A stretch of DNA of 9,412 nt. It comes from Flavobacteriaceae bacterium (lineage in GTDB: Bacteria > Bacteroidota > Bacteroidia > Flavobacteriales > Flavobacteriaceae). The notes beneath the pieces are model-generated. The model had not been told where the DNA came from, did no database searches, and saw only the letters and a list, made by a program, of their open reading frames with translations. The translations under genes and the position numbers were made by a program. Below are positions 6,578-9,412 of the stretch, in pieces; positions within the stretch are counted from its first letter, which is position 1, and the number at the start of each line of letters is the position of its first letter. The stretch is taken from NCBI GenBank assembly GCA_019090365.1, contig JAHRWC010000113.1, positions 1-9,412 on the forward strand. The letters run 5' to 3'.

Positions 6578-7594
6578 TTGGGAAACAATAAAGTATTAAT
6601 AACAGGAGGCGCAGGGTTTATAGGTTCAAATTATGTGCAATATGTTCTTGAAAATTATCAAGACGAAGTTGTGGTCTTAGACAACCTAACTTATGCTGGA
6701 AATTTAAAGAATTTAGAAGCTATTTCTGATCATAAAAACTACACATTTGTAAAAGGAGATATTTGTAATGAGTCATTAGTAAATGATCTTTTCAAGGAAC
6801 ATCAATTTAATAAAGTAGTTCATTTTGCAGCCGAGTCTCATGTGGATAATTCAATCACAGGACCAGGTGCTTTTATTCAAACAAATATTGTAGGTTCATT
6901 TAATTTATTACATGCTGCCTATAATTTATGGATGAATGGACCAAACCAATTAAAAGAGGAATATAATTCGGCTCGTTTTTTACATGTTTCAACCGATGAG
7001 GTTTACGGAACTTTAGGCGAAACAGGTTTGTTTACTGAAGATACTTCATATGCACCAAATAGCCCTTATAGTGCTTCTAAAGCAGCCTCAGATTTTATTG
7101 TAAGAAGTTATTTTCATACCTACGGAATGCCTGTTGTGACCACTAATTGTTCTAATAATTATGGTCCACATCAACATAAGGAAAAATTAATTCCGACGAT
7201 AATAAGAAAAGCTATTTCGGGAGCACCAATTCCAATTTATGGAGATGGTAAAAATGTTAGAGATTGGTTGTATGTATTAGATCATTGTACAGGTATTAAA
7301 TTAACTTTAGATACTGGAAGATTAGGAGAAACCTATAATATTGGAGGGCGTAATGAAAGGGAGAATTTATACATCGCTCATACTATTTGTAGTCTTTTAG
7401 ATGAACTAGAACCAAAAAATTCTAAATACATAGAACAAATCACTTTTGTGACTGATCGCCCTGGACATGATTTTAGATATGCTATTGACGCTTCTAAAAT
7501 TGAAAATGAATTGGGTTGGAAAGCAGATGAAAATTTTGAAAGCGGTATTAAAAAAACCATTGAGTGGTATTTAAATAATAAAGATCAATTATGA
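6578..7594 (+). CDS. rfbB: dTDP-glucose 4,6-dehydratase RfbB/RmlB
   Basis: This 338-residue extended short-chain dehydrogenase performs the second step of dTDP-L-rhamnose synthesis: NAD-dependent conversion of dTDP-glucose to dTDP-4-keto-6-deoxyglucose. The sequence shows the NAD loop TGGAGFIGS (9-17), [11 protein letters not shown] (82-92), the catalytic triplet STDEVYG (138-144, with D140 and E141), the YSASK pair Y164 and K168, and [17 protein letters not shown] (190-206), all diagnostic of RmlB. Length is normal. The start is unusual: the frame is closed upstream by a TAA at 6566-6568, no ATG precedes the Rossmann loop, and TTG at 6578 gives an N-terminus of family length. No Shine-Dalgarno is present. 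The end overlaps rfbA by four bases (ATGA), indicating translational coupling. Confidence 0.96.
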   Translation: MGNNKVLITGGAGFIGSNYVQYVLENYQDEVVVLDNLTYAGNLKNLEAISDHKNYTFVKGDICNESLVNDLFKEHQFNKVVHFAAESHVDNSITGPGAFIQTNIVGSFNLLHAAYNLWMNGPNQLKEEYNSARFLHVSTDEVYGTLGETGLFTEDTSYAPNSPYSASKAASDFIVRSYFHTYGMPVVTTNCSNNYGPHQHKEKLIPTIIRKAISGAPIPIYGDGKNVRDWLYVLDHCTGIKLTLDTGRLGETYNIGGRNERENLYIAHTICSLLDELEPKNSKYIEQITFVTDRPGHDFRYAIDASKIENELGWKADENFESGIKKTIEWYLNNKDQL

Positions 7595-8448
7595 AGGGAA
7601 TTATTTTAGCAGGTGGATCTGGAACCAGATTACATCCATTAACTTTGGCAGTAAGTAAACAATTAATGCCTGTGTATGACAAACCGATGATATATTATCC
7701 TTTGTCAACTTTAATGTATGCTGGTATTAAAGAAATATTAATTATTTCTACTCCTCAGGATTTACCATTATTTAAAAAATTACTTGGGAATGGTGAAAAA
7801 TACGGTTGTGTTTTTGAATATGCTGTTCAAGAAAACCCGAATGGTTTAGCAGAAGCATTTATTATAGGAAAAGAATTTATAGGTAACGATAAAGTAGCTT
7901 TAATTCTGGGGGATAATATTTTTTACGGTTCAGGTTTAAAAGAATTATTACAATCTAATAATAATCCTGAAGGTGGAATAATCTACGCATATCATGTACA
8001 AGACCCAGAAAGATATGGTGTTGTTGAATTTGATAACGATGGAAAAGCACTTTCTATTGAAGAAAAACCTGAAAACCCAAAATCTAATTTTGCGGTCCCA
8101 GGAATCTATTTTTATGACAATAGTGTTGTTGAAATAGCTTCAAATATTCAACCCAGTCATCGAGGAGAATTAGAAATTACCGATGTTAATAATGTGTATT
8201 TGCAAAAAGGAAAATTAAATGTGAGTATCCTAGATAAAGGAACAGCTTGGTTAGATACAGGAACGTTCGCCTCTTTAATGCAAGCGGCACAATTTGTTGA
8301 GGTAATTGAAGAAAGACAGGGTTTAAAAATTGGCTCTATTGAAGAAGCAGCCTATCAAATGGGCTATATTAACAAAGAACAACTAAATAAGATTGTAGAA
8401 CCTCTTTTAAAAAGTGGCTACGGTAAACATTTATACATAAAAGATTAG
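7591..8448 (+). CDS. rfbA: Glucose-1-phosphate thymidylyltransferase RfbA/RmlA
   Basis: This 285-residue enzyme makes dTDP-glucose from dTTP and glucose-1-phosphate, the first step of the rhamnose pathway, and is typically inhibited by dTDP-rhamnose. The nucleotidyltransferase motif [11 protein letters not shown] lies at 6-16, followed by [11 protein letters not shown] (22-32), the metal and substrate block LGDNIFYG (106-113), [10 protein letters not shown] (156-165), [11 protein letters not shown] (190-200) and TAWLDTGT (218-225). Length and motifs match RmlA and distinguish it from the longer UTP enzyme GalU. The ATG at 7591 overlaps the rfbB stop (ATGA), and no Shine-Dalgarno is seen, so translation probably relies on ribosomes coming off rfbB. 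It stops 2 bases before rfbC. Confidence 0.97.
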   Translation: MKGIILAGGSGTRLHPLTLAVSKQLMPVYDKPMIYYPLSTLMYAGIKEILIISTPQDLPLFKKLLGNGEKYGCVFEYAVQENPNGLAEAFIIGKEFIGNDKVALILGDNIFYGSGLKELLQSNNNPEGGIIYAYHVQDPERYGVVEFDNDGKALSIEEKPENPKSNFAVPGIYFYDNSVVEIASNIQPSHRGELEITDVNNVYLQKGKLNVSILDKGTAWLDTGTFASLMQAAQFVEVIEERQGLKIGSIEEAAYQMGYINKEQLNKIVEPLLKSGYGKHLYIKD

Positions 8449-8450
8449 AT

Positions 8451-8996
8451 TTGAAATTAATACAAACTCCATTAAAAGACTGTTTTATTATTGAACCCTC
8501 TGTTTATAAAGATGAAAGAGGTCTTTTTTACGAATCTTATAATGAAAAAAGATTCAATGAAGTAACCAATTTAGATATAGATTTTGTTCAGGACAATCAA
8601 TCAGCTTCATCGTATGGAGTTATTAGAGGATTACATTTTCAAACGGGTGAATTTGCCCAATCCAAGTTGGTACGAGTACTTTTAGGTAAAGTATTAGATG
8701 TTGTGGTTGATCTTCGGAAAGATTCTGAAACTTTTGGAGAACAGTTTTCTATAATTCTAGATGATATTGAGCATAAGCAACTTTTTGTTCCAAAAGGATT
8801 CGCTCATGGATTTATTACACTTTCGGAGCGTTCAGTTTTTTCATATAAATGTGATAATTATTATCATAAGGATTCAGAAAGCGGAATCATCTTTAATGAC
8901 GCAACCTTATCCATTAATTGGCATCTTCCGAAGGAAGATTTTATTATTTCAGAAAAAGATATAATTCTTCCTACTTTTAAGGAGGTTATTGCATGA
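8451..8996 (+). CDS. rfbC: dTDP-4-dehydrorhamnose 3,5-epimerase RfbC/RmlC
   Basis: This 181-residue cupin enzyme epimerises C3 and C5 of dTDP-4-keto-6-deoxyglucose, the third step of the pathway. Motifs are DERGLFYESYN (21-31), FVQDNQS (45-51), GVIRGLHFQ (56-64, with the expected catalytic base H62), VVDLRKDS (85-92), VPKGFAHGF (113-121) and YKCDNYY (132-138, with the family Tyr at 138). D170 near the C-terminus fits the His-Asp dyad partner. The start is TTG at 8451. An in-frame TAA at 8424-8426 leaves no upstream ATG, and a start here reproduces the normal N-terminus MKLIQTPLKDCFIIEP. The start lies 2 bases after the rfbA stop with no Shine-Dalgarno, so reinitiation is likely. It overlaps rfbD by four bases (ATGA). 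Confidence 0.96.
   Translation: MKLIQTPLKDCFIIEPSVYKDERGLFYESYNEKRFNEVTNLDIDFVQDNQSASSYGVIRGLHFQTGEFAQSKLVRVLLGKVLDVVVDLRKDSETFGEQFSIILDDIEHKQLFVPKGFAHGFITLSERSVFSYKCDNYYHKDSESGIIFNDATLSINWHLPKEDFIISEKDIILPTFKEVIA
8979..8985 (+). promoter_or_regulatory. Strong Shine-Dalgarno for rfbD inside rfbC
   Basis: AAGGAGG lies in the last codons of rfbC, exactly 7 bases before the ATG at 8993. It supports that ATG as the rfbD start. It is the only textbook Shine-Dalgarno at a gene start in this window, in a bacterial group that seldom uses them. The bases also encode part of the rfbC C-terminus (FKEVIA), so chance is possible. Confidence 0.6.
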
Positions 8997-9412
8997 AAAA
9001 AGTATTAGTTACAGGAGCAAATGGACAGTTAGGAAGGTGTATAAAAGATGCTGCCATCAACTTTCCTTTGCATGAATTTCATTTTGTTTCTAGAGATGAA
9101 TTAAATATTGATACTGTTGAAGTGGTACGTCAATTTTTTGATCAAAACCATTTTGATTATTGTATCAATACTGCAGCATACACCAATGTTGAAAAAGCAG
9201 AAAGCGAGCCAGATCAGGCATTTCAAACCAATGCAGAGGCTTTAAAAAATCTAGCTGATGTTTGTGCGAAAACAAATACAACTTTAATTCATGTATCTAC
9301 AGATTATGTGTTTGATGGAAAAAAGGGGGCCTCTTATTCTGAAGATGATCAAACCAATCCAATCAATGTATATGGTGCTTCAAAATTAAAAGGAGAAGAA
9401 TATGTTCAAAAA
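8993..9412 (+). CDS. rfbD: dTDP-4-dehydrorhamnose reductase RfbD/RmlD, 3'-truncated by window end
   Basis: The first 140 codons of a short-chain reductase are visible, and the frame is still open at base 9412. RmlD reduces dTDP-4-keto-rhamnose with NAD(P)H to give dTDP-L-rhamnose, the last step of the pathway. The cofactor loop VTGANGQLG is at 6-14, followed by the INTAAYTNVEKAE block (58-70), HVSTDYVFDG (100-109) and the catalytic pair in YGASK (Y127, K131) followed by LKGE. These are diagnostic of RmlD rather than other epimerases. The full protein is normally about 280-300 residues, so about half is present. The ATG overlaps the rfbC TGA (ATGA) and has a strong Shine-Dalgarno 7 bases upstream. 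It completes the B-A-C-D order of the operon. Confidence 0.95.
   Translation, partial: MKKVLVTGANGQLGRCIKDAAINFPLHEFHFVSRDELNIDTVEVVRQFFDQNHFDYCINTAAYTNVEKAESEPDQAFQTNAEALKNLADVCAKTNTTLIHVSTDYVFDGKKGASYSEDDQTNPINVYGASKLKGEEYVQK

Noticed and set aside
6572..6580. TATATTTTG before rfbB as a promoter box
   Set aside because: It has one extra T compared with TAnnTTTG and runs into the TTG start, so transcription would begin inside the coding region.
7378..7560. Minus-strand open frame within rfbB
   Set aside because: It is antisense to a clear dehydratase with full-length family similarity.
8761..8964. Second plus-strand frame within rfbC, rich in isoleucine
   Set aside because: It is an out-of-frame shadow of rfbC codons; the rfbC frame carries all cupin epimerase motifs.
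1..9412. A defence system, toxin-antitoxin pair, CRISPR array, insertion sequence or prophage module
   Set aside because: No long direct repeats, transposase or integrase motifs, terminal inverted repeats or defence-type domains were found; all genes belong to envelope, adenylation, nucleotide-like or sugar-nucleotide families.

Overview
The window looks like chromosomal DNA of a member of the Flavobacteriaceae (Bacteroidota). It is AT-rich, start codons mostly lack Shine-Dalgarno sequences, and three intergenic spots carry the Bacteroidota -7 promoter motif TAnnTTTG. The gene families also fit: a DUF4837 lipoprotein, a DUF6909-type protein, a prokaryotic GH3 enzyme and a short TatA. No mobile element, tRNA, rRNA, CRISPR array or prophage gene was seen. 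Species cannot be named from this.

Layout. Bases 1-915 hold the 3' part of an MltD-like lytic transglycosylase with a C-terminal LysM domain. After a 201-base spacer comes a DUF4837 lipoprotein (1117-2088). A bidirectional hairpin terminator (2097-2126) separates it from tatA, which runs convergently on the minus strand (2345-2154). The 136-base spacer 2346-2481 is a divergent promoter region for tatA and an inner-membrane M23 peptidase (2482-3348). The M23 gene is followed 11 bases later by a GH3-family acyl-adenylating enzyme (3360-4847). A 562-residue DUF6909-like protein (4875-6563) has its own promoter motif; its C-terminal half carries the signature motifs of the nucleoside phosphorylase/AMP nucleosidase fold. 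Only 14 bases later the dTDP-L-rhamnose operon starts in the order rfbB-rfbA-rfbC-rfbD (6578 to window end). rfbD has only its first 140 codons here.

How the genes fit together. Most of the window concerns the cell envelope. MltD cuts glycan strands and the M23 protein probably cuts or regulates peptide cross-links. TatA helps export folded proteins, and RfbBACD turns glucose-1-phosphate and dTTP into dTDP-L-rhamnose for surface polysaccharide. The GH3 enzyme and the DUF6909-like protein have no assigned role; they lie between the M23 gene and the rhamnose genes on one strand with no strong terminator between them. From 2482 to the end everything is on the plus strand with gaps of 27 bases or less, so read-through along the whole stretch is possible. 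The rfb genes are probably the left edge of a larger polysaccharide cluster beyond the window (inference).

The least-described items are the nucleosidase-like DUF6909 protein, the bacterial GH3 enzyme, and the translation signals of the rfb operon: two TTG starts, a hairpin at the rfbB start, and one textbook Shine-Dalgarno before rfbD. No wholly new multi-gene system could be shown; most of the region resembles an ordinary flavobacterial core envelope locus.
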